Part shown: one piece after another, positions 45,718 to 55,363 of the stretch
Layout of the letters: each line of letters starts with the position of its first letter
Numbering within the stretch: the first letter of the stretch is position 1
Assembly (NCBI GenBank): GCA_016704345.1
Contig: JADJAH010000001.1
Span: 530,501 to 594,500 of the forward strand
Length of the DNA stretch: 64,000 nt
DNA from: Ignavibacteria bacterium
GTDB taxonomy: Bacteria > Bacteroidota > Ignavibacteria > Tepidaquicellales > Tepidaquicellaceae
Direction: 5' to 3'
Translations under genes and position numbers: made by a program
The notes under the pieces: model-generated
The model's input: the letters and a program-made list of their open reading frames with translations, nothing else
What the model was told of the DNA's origin: nothing
Databases searched by the model: none

Positions 45718-46569
45718 TCAGTTTAGTTTTTCAAGCTCTTTCAGAGTAACTGATTGCTCCCAATAAAAGTTGAAAAGATCCTTCATCCGGGACGCAAAGT
45801 TAGCGTTTCTCACAATTATGTCTGCATTGTTATGTCTCGGAACATTCTTATCCGGGATGTTAATGAATACGGTAGAATTGTCAAAGATCGTCATGTTCGG
45901 AATTTCCTTTTTATATATCCTTATCTGTTCACCGTTCTTTTCAAATGCTCTGCAAATTCTGATAAGGTCTTTTACAGTTGCATTCTTCCTCGAATTTTCC
46001 TGTATAACCTTGAAGTTTAGACTCATTTCATAAACTGATTTCATTACTCCGCCATTCTTTACAAAACTCTTAGCCGTCATATCAATTTCCTCCGAAACAT
46101 ATCCTTCCAGTCTGATCATGAAAAGAATTTCTTGCTTTGCCGAATTTAACAGCTCAACGAATTTTGCCTGTCTGTGCTTGTTGAAGCCTCTGATAAGTTC
46201 AATGTTTACATTTCCTTCTTCAACCGACTTCTCAGAATTATGAAGCGTTTCAAACTCCTTAAAAGTTTCTTTCAGGCATTCAACTTTTTCGCTGTTCTGC
46301 TTATTGATCTCCCTTTCAATCTTATCACCTATTATTCGTGGATCAATGATACTGTACTGAAGTATCGTATTAGTTTCAATCTCGTTGCAGAATCCGCGTT
46401 CAACAAAGCTCTTCAAAATGTCATAAACTGCAGTTCTTCCAATTCCTGCTTTTTTTGCTACGTCAGAAGCACTCAAGGCTGAGCCTTTTAACAATGCCAG
46501 AAATACTTTTGATTCGTATTCTCTGAACCCGATCTGCTGAAGTTTGCCAACTAATTCTCGTGACTGCAA
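45718..46569 (-). CDS. TrmB-family transcriptional regulator
   Basis: A 283-residue protein with an N-terminal winged helix (residues 1-70: LQQIGFREYESKVFLALLKG and SASDVAKKAGIGRTAVYDIL), a short coiled coil, and a C-terminal PLD-like sensor domain (NIELIRGFNKHRQAKFVELL, MTIFDNSTVFINIPD). TrmB proteins usually respond to sugars; the effector here is unknown. The best start is a TTG at 46567-46569, giving MQSRELVGKL. Palindromic TGCAATATTG elements overlap this start and lie 20-30 bases upstream, suggesting autoregulation. Confidence 0.8.
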   Translation of the reverse strand: MQSRELVGKLQQIGFREYESKVFLALLKGSALSASDVAKKAGIGRTAVYDILKSFVERGFCNEIETNTILQYSIIDPRIIGDKIEREINKQNSEKVECLKETFKEFETLHNSEKSVEEGNVNIELIRGFNKHRQAKFVELLNSAKQEILFMIRLEGYVSEEIDMTAKSFVKNGGVMKSVYEMSLNFKVIQENSRKNATVKDLIRICRAFEKNGEQIRIYKKEIPNMTIFDNSTVFINIPDKNVPRHNNADIIVRNANFASRMKDLFNFYWEQSVTLKELEKLN

Positions 46570-46603
46570 TATTGTTGTGCTTTTGACTTAATGCAATATT
46601 GCA
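46564..46603 (-). promoter_or_regulatory. Candidate operator of the TrmB-type regulator
   Basis: Perfect 12-bp palindrome TGCAATATTGCA at 46592-46603 and a second half-matching copy CTGCAATATTG at 46564-46574 over the start codon. Two helically phased copies (27 bases apart) fit binding of a winged-helix dimer. Confidence 0.45.
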
Positions 46604-46727
46604 GTAAATTTTAGTTTATGTCAATAGATTTTTTTCGGTATCTCCAAAAATGTTTTTGCCTCTGTTTACATTGACATTCCATCATTATCATTGTGACAAA
46701 ATTATGAGAATAAATTCCCTGTTAGGT

Positions 46728-49310
46728 TCACTTCACAACTATGTTTACCATTTTATTCTTTACAGTAATGATCTTCACAATCTGTTTTCCAAGAATATGT
46801 TTCTTCACATTTTCATTATCCAGAGCAGCGTCTTCAAGCGCTTTTTCATCCGTGTCAAATTCCATTTCCTGCTTTGAGCGAATCTTTCCATTGACCTGAA
46901 AAACCAATGTAACTACATCTTCTTTCACAAGCTCAGGATCATAGCTTGGCCACGGAACATTCTGGATGCTAGGACTATTGCCGAGCCTGCTCCAGAGCTC
47001 TTCTGAAATATGCGGAGCGAAAGGTGAGAGAAGAAGTATAAACTTCTCTATCGCTTCACGTGAAAACTTTTCAACTTTGTATAATTCATTCACAAATATC
47101 ATGAGGTATGAAATAGCGGTGTTGAATTTCATATCACCGTCTTCGATATCATCAGTGACTTTTTTTATCGTTTTATTGAGCAGTTTAATAATTAAGACAT
47201 CATCATGATCTTCTACAATTTTCTTGTTGAGCTCACCCGTATCTTCATCTATGACTAACCTCCATGTTCTCCTGAGAAATCTGTTCAAGCCCTCAATGCC
47301 CTTTGTACTCCAAGGTTTGGTAGCTTCAAGCGGACCCATAAACATCTCAAACAGTCTCATTGAATCTGCCCCAAACTCTCTTACCACATCATCAGGGTTA
47401 ATAACATTTCCTCTCGACTTCGACATTTTCACTCCATCTTCTCCAAGAATCATTCCCTGATTAAAGAGTTTTGTGAATGGTTCTGTATGCGATACATATC
47501 CCAGATCGTAGAGAATTTTGTACCAGAATCTTGCGTATATGAGATGGAGCACGGAATGCTCCTGACCTCCGATGTAAAGATCGACGGGCATCCAGAATTC
47601 TTCCAGCTTTTTGTCGCAGAAAGTTTTCTCATTCTTAGGATCAAGAAACCTCAAGAAGTACCAACATGATCCGGCCCACTGAGGCATTGTATTTGTTTCT
47701 CTCTTCACTTCCAAGCCGGTAACTGGATCGATTGTGTTAACCCAGTCCGCAATTCCGGCAAGCGGAGATTCCCCGGTTCCGCTGGGTTTGTATGAAACAC
47801 CCTCCGGTAATTTCAAGGGAAGCGAATCTTCCGCAAGGGCTTTGAATGTGCCGTCTTCAAAATGAATTATCGGGAAAGGTTCGCCCCAAAACCGCTGTCT
47901 TGAAAACAGCCAGTCCCTCAACTTAAAATTTACTGTTTCTTTTCCGTTTTCATTTTTTACAAGCCACTGAATTACTTTGGAAATGGCTTCCGGAGTTTTC
48001 AATCCGTTGATCATCTCGGAATTGATTGATATGCCTTCTCCTGTGAAACACTCTTCACCGGTTGAAGTCTTCTCAATAAACTCAGCCTTTTGTTCTTCAC
48101 TCAATCCTTCCGGAAGAACAACGGGAATGATCGGCAAAGATAATTTTCTTGCAAACTCACTGTCTCTCTCATCATGCCCAGGCACACCCATGATTGCACC
48201 CGTGCCGTAACTTGCAAGTACGTAATCTGCAACAAGCACAGGAATTTCTGTTCTGCTGAGAGGATTGACAGCGTAAGCACCGGTAAACACTCCTGACTTT
48301 TCTTTTGACAATTCCGTTCTCTCCAGATCGGATTTTCTCGTAGCTTTTTCCAGATAAGATTCTACTTTATCCGAATTTTCCACATCAGTTATCTCCCGCA
48401 CGAGTTTATGTTCGGGTGCGAGAATGAGATATGTCGCTCCGTAAATTGTGTCCGGACGCGTTGTATAGATCTCCACTTTTCTGAACTCACCCTTATTATC
48501 CTTGATCTCAAATACAACTGTAGCTCCTTCACTCTTACCGATCCAGTTCCTTTGAATGTCTTTAACGTTCTTGGGCCAATCGAGATCTTCAAGATCATTG
48601 AGAAGCCTGTCGGCATATTTTGTGATCCGGAGATTCCATTGTCTCATATTTCTTTTGATGACAGAAAATCCTTTTTCAATTTGCTCAGGAACTTCTTCAT
48701 TTGATAAAACAGTACCCAGCTCAGGACACCAATTTACCGGGACATCAGCAAGGTAAGCCAGACGTTTCGAGTTTACGAATTCATATTTTTCTTTTTCAGA
48801 GAAGCCATTCGGGATATCAAGTTCTTCTATCGGCTTGGCCTTATTTTCTTTTTCATCATAAAACGAATTGTAGATCTTCAAAAACATCCATTGAGTCCAT
48901 TTATAATAGTCCTCATTTGAAGTGCCTACTTCTCTTTGCCAGTCGTATGAAAACCCAAGAGATTTCAGTTGCTGTCTGAATTTCGAAATGCATTCTTCAG
49001 TTCTGATCTTTGGATGAACCCCGGTTTTAATCGCATACTGTTCCGTCGAGAGTCCAAACGCATCCCATCCAATCGGATGCATTACATTAAATCCCTTCAT
49101 CCTCTTGAATCTGGCCACAATATCAGTAGCGGTGTATCCTTCGGGATGCCCTACATGAAGTCCTTCGCCGCTGGGATACGGAAACATATCAAGCACATAA
49201 TACTTGGGCATGGATTTGTCGAGGTCATCAAGATCAGGAGTTCTGAATGTCTGATTGACTTCCCAATATTCCTGCCACTTTCTTTCTATATCAGTAAAAT
49301 TGTATTTCAA
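46728..49310 (-). CDS. leuS: Leucyl-tRNA synthetase
   Basis: An intact 860-residue class Ia synthetase. The HIGH-type motif is PYPSGEGLHVGHPEGYTA near residue 45, the CP1 editing domain spans about 225-425 (TTRPDTIYGATYLILAPEH, GTGAIMGVPGHDERD), the zinc-less insertion precedes KMSKSRGNVINPDDV near 620, followed by the anticodon-binding domain. It charges leucine onto tRNA-Leu. Its uninterrupted length shows that the local consensus is good here. A TATTTTTG box lies about 140 bases upstream (49451-49458, minus). Confidence 0.98.
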   Translation of the reverse strand: MKYNFTDIERKWQEYWEVNQTFRTPDLDDLDKSMPKYYVLDMFPYPSGEGLHVGHPEGYTATDIVARFKRMKGFNVMHPIGWDAFGLSTEQYAIKTGVHPKIRTEECISKFRQQLKSLGFSYDWQREVGTSNEDYYKWTQWMFLKIYNSFYDEKENKAKPIEELDIPNGFSEKEKYEFVNSKRLAYLADVPVNWCPELGTVLSNEEVPEQIEKGFSVIKRNMRQWNLRITKYADRLLNDLEDLDWPKNVKDIQRNWIGKSEGATVVFEIKDNKGEFRKVEIYTTRPDTIYGATYLILAPEHKLVREITDVENSDKVESYLEKATRKSDLERTELSKEKSGVFTGAYAVNPLSRTEIPVLVADYVLASYGTGAIMGVPGHDERDSEFARKLSLPIIPVVLPEGLSEEQKAEFIEKTSTGEECFTGEGISINSEMINGLKTPEAISKVIQWLVKNENGKETVNFKLRDWLFSRQRFWGEPFPIIHFEDGTFKALAEDSLPLKLPEGVSYKPSGTGESPLAGIADWVNTIDPVTGLEVKRETNTMPQWAGSCWYFLRFLDPKNEKTFCDKKLEEFWMPVDLYIGGQEHSVLHLIYARFWYKILYDLGYVSHTEPFTKLFNQGMILGEDGVKMSKSRGNVINPDDVVREFGADSMRLFEMFMGPLEATKPWSTKGIEGLNRFLRRTWRLVIDEDTGELNKKIVEDHDDVLIIKLLNKTIKKVTDDIEDGDMKFNTAISYLMIFVNELYKVEKFSREAIEKFILLLSPFAPHISEELWSRLGNSPSIQNVPWPSYDPELVKEDVVTLVFQVNGKIRSKQEMEFDTDEKALEDAALDNENVKKHILGKQIVKIITVKNKMVNIVVK

Positions 49311-49816
49311 ATTATGCTAATTTGATTTATAAAATAACCCTTCGCCGGCAGAAGATTCTCCACTTAATGCTTATGAAAAATCAATTGCCTGATAAGTTAA
49401 TTCAGCAATTGGTTCTTATAGGACTTTGGGGTGCGAGAGTAGTATCTATGCAAAAATACGCTAAATTTTTTTTAGTTTCAGATTCTTTGTGGATCTACCA
49501 CAGTATTATGATCCGAATACATTTAACTATATTGAAATAGGTCAGACCGGAATCATAAATTTAAATGAGCTTGTCTAAATATGGGATATGATCCAATGCA
49601 GTCAAAACTTAATAGCAGCACAAGTATAATTGGGGTATTTTCAGTGATATGCATTCCGGTACTAAAGTTTGTAATCAGTTGAATGCTGATTTGTTTCATC
49701 ACACTTTCATTTCAGTTGTGTCGGTTGGACATGACATTTCTATAGAGTTAACACTGGAATTCATTTCAAGTGATTTGTAAATTGAAAAAAGTAAATATTA
49801 AAATTATATTCCACTT
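49311..49816. other. Divergent intergenic region between leuS and the yggS operon
   Basis: No gene supported. On the plus strand, 49480-49580 reads FVDLPQYYDPNTFNYIEIGQ in one frame and ends in a TAA, which looks like the tail of a lost coding sequence but has no start. A minus-strand TATTTTTG (49451-49458) could serve leuS. Confidence 0.45.
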
Positions 49817-50521
49817 ATGATTGAAGGACTATCTAAGAATTACGAATCCGTTAGAGAAGGAATTACCCTTGCCTGCCAGAATTGTGCCAGGAATCCACAC
49901 GAGATTTCGATCGTTGCAATTAGCAAAACCTTTCCGTTTTCATCTGTAATAGACCTTAACAAAATGGGTCATGCTGATTTTGGCGAAAACAAAGTGAAAG
50001 AGCTTAGGGACAAGTATTACAACATCTCATTTCAATATGCCGGCAGTATAAACTGGCATTTTGTGGGACATCTTCAAACCAACAAAGTAAAAGATATAGT
50101 TGCATTTATTCATTTGATCCACTCAGTCGACAGTTTTCATCTTGCCGAGGAAATTGAAAGGTGTGCACAGAAGATCAAAAAGACCATTAACGTATTGGTT
50201 CAGGTTAATACAAGCAACGAATCACAAAAATACGGAATTGAGCCGGATAAGGCAGAGAGTTTATGCAAGCAAATCTCTCTACTTGAGTATGTAAAGGTAA
50301 AGGGACTCATGACTATGGCTAAGTTTACTGAAGACAGGGAAGAAATCAGAAGGAGTTTCAAACTTGCCAAGGAACTTTACGACTCCATTGGAAAAGGCAA
50401 TCCTGAATTTCAGTACTTGTCAATGGGAATGACACACGATTACGATATTGCAATTGAAGAAGGCTCAAATATGCTGAGGATAGGTACAGCAATCTTCGGC
50501 GAGAGAAAGATAATCGACTAA
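49817..50521 (+). CDS. PLP homeostasis protein YggS/PROSC
   Basis: A 234-residue fold III PLP protein. The PLP lysine lies in ISIVAISKTFP; DFGENKVKEL, WHFVGHLQTNKVKDI, IHSVDSFHLAEEI, VLVQVNTSNESQKYG and the C-terminal SMGMTHDYDIAIEEGSNMLR with RIGTAIFGER are all typical. It controls pyridoxal phosphate levels and buffering. It heads a plus-strand operon with divIVA and purine phosphorylases, each separated by under 30 bases. Confidence 0.93.
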   Translation: MIEGLSKNYESVREGITLACQNCARNPHEISIVAISKTFPFSSVIDLNKMGHADFGENKVKELRDKYYNISFQYAGSINWHFVGHLQTNKVKDIVAFIHLIHSVDSFHLAEEIERCAQKIKKTINVLVQVNTSNESQKYGIEPDKAESLCKQISLLEYVKVKGLMTMAKFTEDREEIRRSFKLAKELYDSIGKGNPEFQYLSMGMTHDYDIAIEEGSNMLRIGTAIFGERKIID

Positions 50522-50548
50522 CGGAATATAAGAACAAACAAAATCATA

Positions 50549-51136
50549 ATGAACAACATTTCTCCAAAGGAAATTAAGAAGACCGATTTCAAGAAGTCAT
50601 TTCGCGGTTATGACAATTACGAAGTTGATGCATTTCTTGAAGCACTTAGCTTAAGATTTGAGAGACTTGTTGAAGAGAATGCCGAATTGGTTTCAAGGGT
50701 CAGTTCGCTAACAACTGATATAGAAGTATATAAAGAAAATGAGGCTACACTTCAGAGAGCAATTGTCAAGATGCAGGATCTTGCTGAGGAGATAATTGAT
50801 TCAGCAAAGAAGAAAGCCGAGAACATTGTAAGAGAGGCTCAGCTTAATGCTCAGAAGGTTGCGCAAGATACCGACAAAGAGATCATCACAAGAAAAAATG
50901 AATTGGAAGAACTTAAGCTTCGTAACGATAAGCTTGTAGAAGACGTAAAGCTTTTCTTTATGGAAAAGCTCAACGAAATGGATGAGTTTGTAAAAGCAAG
51001 GAACATTTATAAGATGGAACTTGCACGTCATCACATGTCATTAGAGATGGCACGTGATACTGAACCAGAGTCTCAAGAAGAACCAACCCTCAAAAAAATC
51101 TCCATCAACACATCAGGCTCAGGTTACTCAGAGTAG
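50549..51136 (+). CDS. DivIVA domain protein
   Basis: A 195-residue protein whose N-terminus carries the DivIVA membrane-curvature motif (SPKEIKKTDFKKSFRGYDNY, EVDAFLE) followed by long coiled coil (residues 30-165; RFERLVEENAELVSRVSSLT, EIIDSAKKKAENIVREAQLN). It probably localises division or envelope proteins at poles or septa. It sits between yggS and a purine phosphorylase, an arrangement often seen in this phylum. Confidence 0.9.
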   Translation: MNNISPKEIKKTDFKKSFRGYDNYEVDAFLEALSLRFERLVEENAELVSRVSSLTTDIEVYKENEATLQRAIVKMQDLAEEIIDSAKKKAENIVREAQLNAQKVAQDTDKEIITRKNELEELKLRNDKLVEDVKLFFMEKLNEMDEFVKARNIYKMELARHHMSLEMARDTEPESQEEPTLKKISINTSGSGYSE

Positions 51137-51147
51137 GTACCCGAAAT

Positions 51148-51948
51148 ATGAGAAGAAAGCACCTAGAAGCCGTTGAATTTCTGTCCCACTGTGCCCCGGA
51201 TAATTGTGAAGTCGGAATAATCCTGGGCACGGGTCTGGGCGGTCTGGTAAGAGATATAGACATCAGTAATTCCGTTGAATATTCACAAATCCCTAATTTT
51301 CCGGTATCAACCGTAGAGTCACATTCCGGCAAGTTAATCTTCGGAAAGCTATCAGGTAAGAACATCGTTGCAATGCAGGGCAGATTTCATTACTACGAGG
51401 GTTATTCAATGAGTCAGGTTACTTTTCCTGTTCATGTAATGAAAGAACTTGGTGTAAAATATCTGATCGCTTCGAATGCATGCGGCGCTTTGAATCATCA
51501 ATTCAGGAAGACCGACCTTATGATACTTACTTCGCACATAAATCTCCTTTTCGATACACCATTGAAAAAACTGCCGGTCAATTTTGTTGACGGAAGTAGA
51601 TTCTATTCAAAAAGGCTGATCGATCTTGCTGAAAAAACTGCGATTGAAAATTGTATAAGTATTCAGAAGGGAAGCTACGTTCCCGTGCAGGGACCGAACC
51701 TAGAGACGTCTGCCGAATACAGAATGATAAGAAGATTCGGCGGCGATACTGTAGGAATGTCCACAATCCCGGAAGTCACTGTTGCCAACAATCTTGGAAT
51801 AGAATGTCTGGGCTTATCGATAATCACTGATGAAGGCTTTCCTGATACTCTCAAAGTTGCAGCACTCAAAGACATTCTCCATGCAGCATCAATAGCAGAG
51901 CCAAAGCTAACACTGCTAATAAGAAATCTTGTAAAAAAACTTGATTGA
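51148..51948 (+). CDS. Purine nucleoside phosphorylase (class II, trimeric type)
   Basis: A 266-residue PNP with intact active-site elements: phosphate loop IILGTGLGGL (about 24-33), HSGKL (59-63), GRFHYYEGYS (78-87), SNACGAL (109-115), QGPNLETSAEY (181-191, the catalytic Glu) and VGMSTIPE (202-209). It splits purine (deoxy)ribonucleosides with phosphate. It starts 11 bases after divIVA. The neighbour at 51973 is a diverged paralogue. Confidence 0.93.
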   Translation: MRRKHLEAVEFLSHCAPDNCEVGIILGTGLGGLVRDIDISNSVEYSQIPNFPVSTVESHSGKLIFGKLSGKNIVAMQGRFHYYEGYSMSQVTFPVHVMKELGVKYLIASNACGALNHQFRKTDLMILTSHINLLFDTPLKKLPVNFVDGSRFYSKRLIDLAEKTAIENCISIQKGSYVPVQGPNLETSAEYRMIRRFGGDTVGMSTIPEVTVANNLGIECLGLSIITDEGFPDTLKVAALKDILHAASIAEPKLTLLIRNLVKKLD

Positions 51949-51972
51949 GAAATTAATAACCCGAACTCTGTT

Positions 51973-52812
51973 ATGATAGACTTCATTTCTAAGATCAAAG
52001 GATCGGCCGGCGTAATCAAATCGATGTTCCCGGGCAAGTTCAAAGCAGATCTTGCATTGATAAAGAACAGGACAATGCCGCTGCCAAAAGAAATCAAAGT
52101 GCTGAATGAAGTCAAGTATTCAGACATTCCTCACTTTGAGATAACGCAGGGAAGCAAGACCGGAAGCGTGCTCTTCTGCAGATCCGGCAACAGGGACCTG
52201 ATTGTTTACGACGGCCGCCTGCATTATTATGACGGTGTAAGCATGAGAAGCATTGCGCACAAGATCTATGTACTGAAGCTCCTTGGCATCAAAAAAATTT
52301 TGGCGCTGGATGAAGTCGGCCATCTTGATCCGAGAATCAATTGCGGGGAGCTGGCGATGATCTATGACCACATAAATCTGATGGGAGATAATCCGCTTAT
52401 AGGAAAAAATGAAGACAGCCTTGGTGTAAGGTTTCCCGATATGAGCAATGCATATGATAAGACTTTGTTTTCAAAAATGATATCTGTTCTAACTGATAGC
52501 AAGATCCGCGTTAATGAATGTGTGTATCTCGGCATAACAGGACCAAACAGTGAGACAGATGCGGAGGCGCGGTTTTACAGGGAAGCAGGATGTGATGTGC
52601 TCGGGTATTCAATTGTTCCGGAAAATATCACTGCCGTACATGCAAAGATTAAATACGCAGCAATCGGACTCATTACACGAGAATTGGTTGCTGATAAGAT
52701 GATGGAAGGAACGAAAAGCGATAAGGAACTTGAAGCTCAGAGACTCAAGAATTTGGCAAAATCATCCGCTGAATTATCCAAGGTTTTGCAAGGAATTATT
52801 AAGATCATTTGA
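51973..52812 (+). CDS. Diverged purine nucleoside phosphorylase paralogue
   Basis: A 279-residue homologue of the preceding gene. GRLHYYDGVS (81-90) and GPNSETDAEAR (190-200) are kept, but the phosphate loop GTGLGG is lost (TGSVLFCRSGN in its place), SNACG has become ALDEVG (111-116) and VGMST has become LGYSIVPE. The loss of phosphate- and base-contacting residues suggests altered specificity or a regulatory pseudo-enzyme pairing with the neighbour in the same operon (24 bases apart). Fold assignment is firm; activity is uncertain. Confidence 0.75.
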   Translation: MIDFISKIKGSAGVIKSMFPGKFKADLALIKNRTMPLPKEIKVLNEVKYSDIPHFEITQGSKTGSVLFCRSGNRDLIVYDGRLHYYDGVSMRSIAHKIYVLKLLGIKKILALDEVGHLDPRINCGELAMIYDHINLMGDNPLIGKNEDSLGVRFPDMSNAYDKTLFSKMISVLTDSKIRVNECVYLGITGPNSETDAEARFYREAGCDVLGYSIVPENITAVHAKIKYAAIGLITRELVADKMMEGTKSDKELEAQRLKNLAKSSAELSKVLQGIIKII

Positions 52813-52843
52813 CTATTTTCTCAGCCCGTAAATTTATCATAAT

Positions 52844-53713
52844 ATGAGAATTGCAGTTCCAAAAATGTATAAGCTTTTCATCGGCGGAAAATTTACGCGC
52901 ACCGAATCGGAGAGATACTCTGATGTGATTTCTCCAAGAAGCAAGGAGAAGATCTGCAACATCTCAAGAGCTTCGAGGAAGGATCTAAGAAATGCCGTAG
53001 TTTCTGCGAGAGCCGGATTTAATGAATGGAACTCGAAGTCAGGCTATGAAAGAGCGCAGATATTGTACAGGCTGGCAGAAATGCTTGAGGAAAGAAGAGA
53101 ACAATTCTCTGAAAGCATATTCATTTCAACAAGACAGAAGAAGTCAGACTGCAATTCCGAGATAAGCAGATCAATAGACAGAATAATATTCTTTGCCGGA
53201 CTTGCCGATAAATGGCAGCAAATGTCGGGAACAGTTAACCCGGTTCAATCAGGATACTTTAATTTTTCAATGGCTGAAGCAACAGGTATTGTCGGTATAG
53301 TATTGCCCGAAGCCGGATCCTTCCTTCCGCTCGTATCAAGGATATGCAATGCGATTGTTACCGGAAATTCCTGCATTGTGATTTGTTCGGAAATATCTCC
53401 GCTGCCCGCATTATCATTTGCGGAAGTTATTGCTACAAGTGATTTTCCCTCCGGAGTAATAAACATTCTCACCGGCAAGAAACCGGAGTTAGTTCCTCAC
53501 CTGGCCGGACATTTTGATGTAAACGCAATTGACTTTTGCGAAGATAACAATGATCTCAATTTGCAAGCAAAGCTTTTATGTGCAAATAATGTTAAGAGGT
53601 TTCATTCGCTGGAGAAGCAATGGGAATGGAAGTCAGATGATCGGAACGAGAATATTTATGAGCCGGGCAAGTTTGTAGAGATCAAGACAGTCTGGCATAC
53701 AATGGGAATGTAA
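52844..53713 (+). CDS. Half-length aldehyde dehydrogenase family protein (no catalytic domain)
   Basis: 289 residues matching only the N-terminal NAD-binding half of aldehyde dehydrogenases: YKLFIGGKFTRTESERYSDV, GFNEWNSKSGYERAQILYRL, EATGIVGIVLPEAGSFLPLV, GNSCIVICSEISPLPALSFA, FPSGVINILTGKKPELVPHL. The catalytic Cys region is absent, and the protein ends smoothly in IKTVWHTMGM with a normal stop. Half-length ALDH partners next to phosphorylase genes of purine/deoxynucleoside catabolism are known elsewhere, so this looks like a natural pseudo-subunit. It follows the second phosphorylase by about 30 bases. Confidence 0.75.
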   Translation: MRIAVPKMYKLFIGGKFTRTESERYSDVISPRSKEKICNISRASRKDLRNAVVSARAGFNEWNSKSGYERAQILYRLAEMLEERREQFSESIFISTRQKKSDCNSEISRSIDRIIFFAGLADKWQQMSGTVNPVQSGYFNFSMAEATGIVGIVLPEAGSFLPLVSRICNAIVTGNSCIVICSEISPLPALSFAEVIATSDFPSGVINILTGKKPELVPHLAGHFDVNAIDFCEDNNDLNLQAKLLCANNVKRFHSLEKQWEWKSDDRNENIYEPGKFVEIKTVWHTMGM

Positions 53714-53765
53714 TTTTTCCGACACAAAATGGTTTTCACCACATGCTATTTAATCAACAATCATA

Positions 53766-54236
53766 ATGTCCAATATTCTTAAATTAGTAATCAGTGTTGC
53801 TGTTTGCCTTGCGGCAGGATTTGTCGGTTCTATATTTACTGCTGATGCGATACCGGGGTGGTATGCAACATTGAATAAGCCGGAGTTTAATCCACCCAAT
53901 TGGATTTTTGCTCCTGTCTGGACAACATTGTACATTATGATGGGGATCTCATTTTTTCTTGTATGGAAAGAAGGCACCGGCAATGCTTTGGTTAAGCGGG
54001 CTATGACGGTATTTATTATACAGCTTGTTCTTAACATGCTTTGGTCAATTGTCTTTTTTGGAATGCATTCAATTTCGGGCGGACTAGTGGTTATTATCTT
54101 GTTGTGGATTTCAATTGTGCTTACAATTATCAGATTTCAAAAGATTTCTTCAATTTCAGGAATCCTTCTTGTGCCATATTTGTTGTGGGTTACGTTTGCT
54201 TCTGTACTTAACTTTTTCTTTTACCGGCTAAACTAA
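53766..54236 (+). CDS. tspO: TspO/MBR family protein
   Basis: A 156-residue integral membrane protein with five predicted helices and the conserved TspO features GWYATLNKPEFNPPNWIFAP (helix 1-2 loop), VWTTLYIMMGISFFLVWKEG, LNMLWSIVFFGMHSISGGLV and PYLLWVTFASVLNFFFYRLN. TspO binds porphyrins and other tetrapyrroles and modulates stress responses. It appears to be in the same run as the L,D-transpeptidase gene. Confidence 0.92.
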   Translation: MSNILKLVISVAVCLAAGFVGSIFTADAIPGWYATLNKPEFNPPNWIFAPVWTTLYIMMGISFFLVWKEGTGNALVKRAMTVFIIQLVLNMLWSIVFFGMHSISGGLVVIILLWISIVLTIIRFQKISSISGILLVPYLLWVTFASVLNFFFYRLN

Positions 54237-54253
54237 ACTTTTAAGCTAAACAA

Positions 54254-55360
54254 ATGAAACTCAGATTCATCGGACTTGCTGTCTTCATTGCTATATTCAT
54301 AATATCTGTCAACGGTTTCGCGAGTGACAGTCCCGAGAGCAAACAGGGAAAAGACTCCGAAGTTCTCTACTTTGAAATTGACACACCTGAAGCTGCAGAT
54401 GATGTCATCACAGAACATTTGCGCGATATATTCCCGATAATATCTGAGAGTGATATCAGAAGAGTTATTTCAGGAAAGGAAGTTAAAGCTTTTCCATCCA
54501 ATACTGCCGATACATCCGGCGGAAACATAGTAAGCGAAATCTACAAAGTTTCATTTGAAGTTCCGAAAAATTTTCTGGCAGATACTGCAAAGATCCTATG
54601 GGAGCTGAACATACCTGAGTTCAAGTCGAGGATCTATCAGCTTTTTGAAGGAAGGAAAATCTACATCGACACCTGGCCAAACGTAGTAGGAACAATTAAT
54701 GATAAAACATACACAGGGAATTTTCAGGCTTACAAGATTAGAAACTGGCCGTTCTATAAGGATCCCGATCCAAAGAAAAGTCATCTTGCGCCTACAAAGC
54801 CGGGTCCCGGCAATCCGCTTGGATTGTTCGTGGTTCATTATGATGAGAACTCATTGAGATATTTTCACGGCTCAAACAAGAACCATCTACTCTACACAGA
54901 AAGAAGGAGTCTTTCACACGGATGCGTGAGAAATGATAACGACAATATCGAAAAGATGAAGCAGTTCATCATTAAGCGTGTCGTGAAATCGGAAGATTTG
55001 TCTTCATGGCTGGGAAGCAAGAAAACTGTGATATATGAGTTTCAGGAGATCGACAAGTTTCCTGTAAGGATTATTTACAAGACATATGATATTGATTTTG
55101 ATGAGAACGGATATTACATAACAATGTTCGATGACATCTATAAATATGCTGATCGTTCAAGGATTGATCCTGTAAGAGACGTAGATTCCCTTGTTATTGT
55201 GGGGGATTATGAAAATGTTAAGGCAGAATTTAACAGTAAAGTTAAGCAGCATGGCATTCCTGATGATGCGCTTAATATGATAATAGATTACGTATTGAAT
55301 AATGCAACAAGATATGAAAAGTTATACATCAATGATTTGAAGCAGAAGTTTATGCTTTGA
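54254..55360 (+). CDS. L,D-transpeptidase (YkuD family)
   Basis: A 368-residue exported protein: signal peptide (FIGLAVFIAIFIISVNGFAS), an N-terminal domain of unknown type (25-115), then the YkuD catalytic domain (about 115-265) with YFHGSNKNHLLYTERRSLSH followed by the nucleophile in HGCVRNDNDNIEKM. Such enzymes form 3-3 peptidoglycan cross-links or attach proteins to the wall. The C-terminal ~100 residues are an extra domain. Its start lies 17 bases after the tspO stop. Confidence 0.9.
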   Translation: MKLRFIGLAVFIAIFIISVNGFASDSPESKQGKDSEVLYFEIDTPEAADDVITEHLRDIFPIISESDIRRVISGKEVKAFPSNTADTSGGNIVSEIYKVSFEVPKNFLADTAKILWELNIPEFKSRIYQLFEGRKIYIDTWPNVVGTINDKTYTGNFQAYKIRNWPFYKDPDPKKSHLAPTKPGPGNPLGLFVVHYDENSLRYFHGSNKNHLLYTERRSLSHGCVRNDNDNIEKMKQFIIKRVVKSEDLSSWLGSKKTVIYEFQEIDKFPVRIIYKTYDIDFDENGYYITMFDDIYKYADRSRIDPVRDVDSLVIVGDYENVKAEFNSKVKQHGIPDDALNMIIDYVLNNATRYEKLYINDLKQKFML

Positions 55361-55363
55361 TTG

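Noticed and set aside
49322..49540. 72-codon plus-strand open frame upstream of yggS
   Set aside because: No ribosome-binding site and no recognisable protein features.
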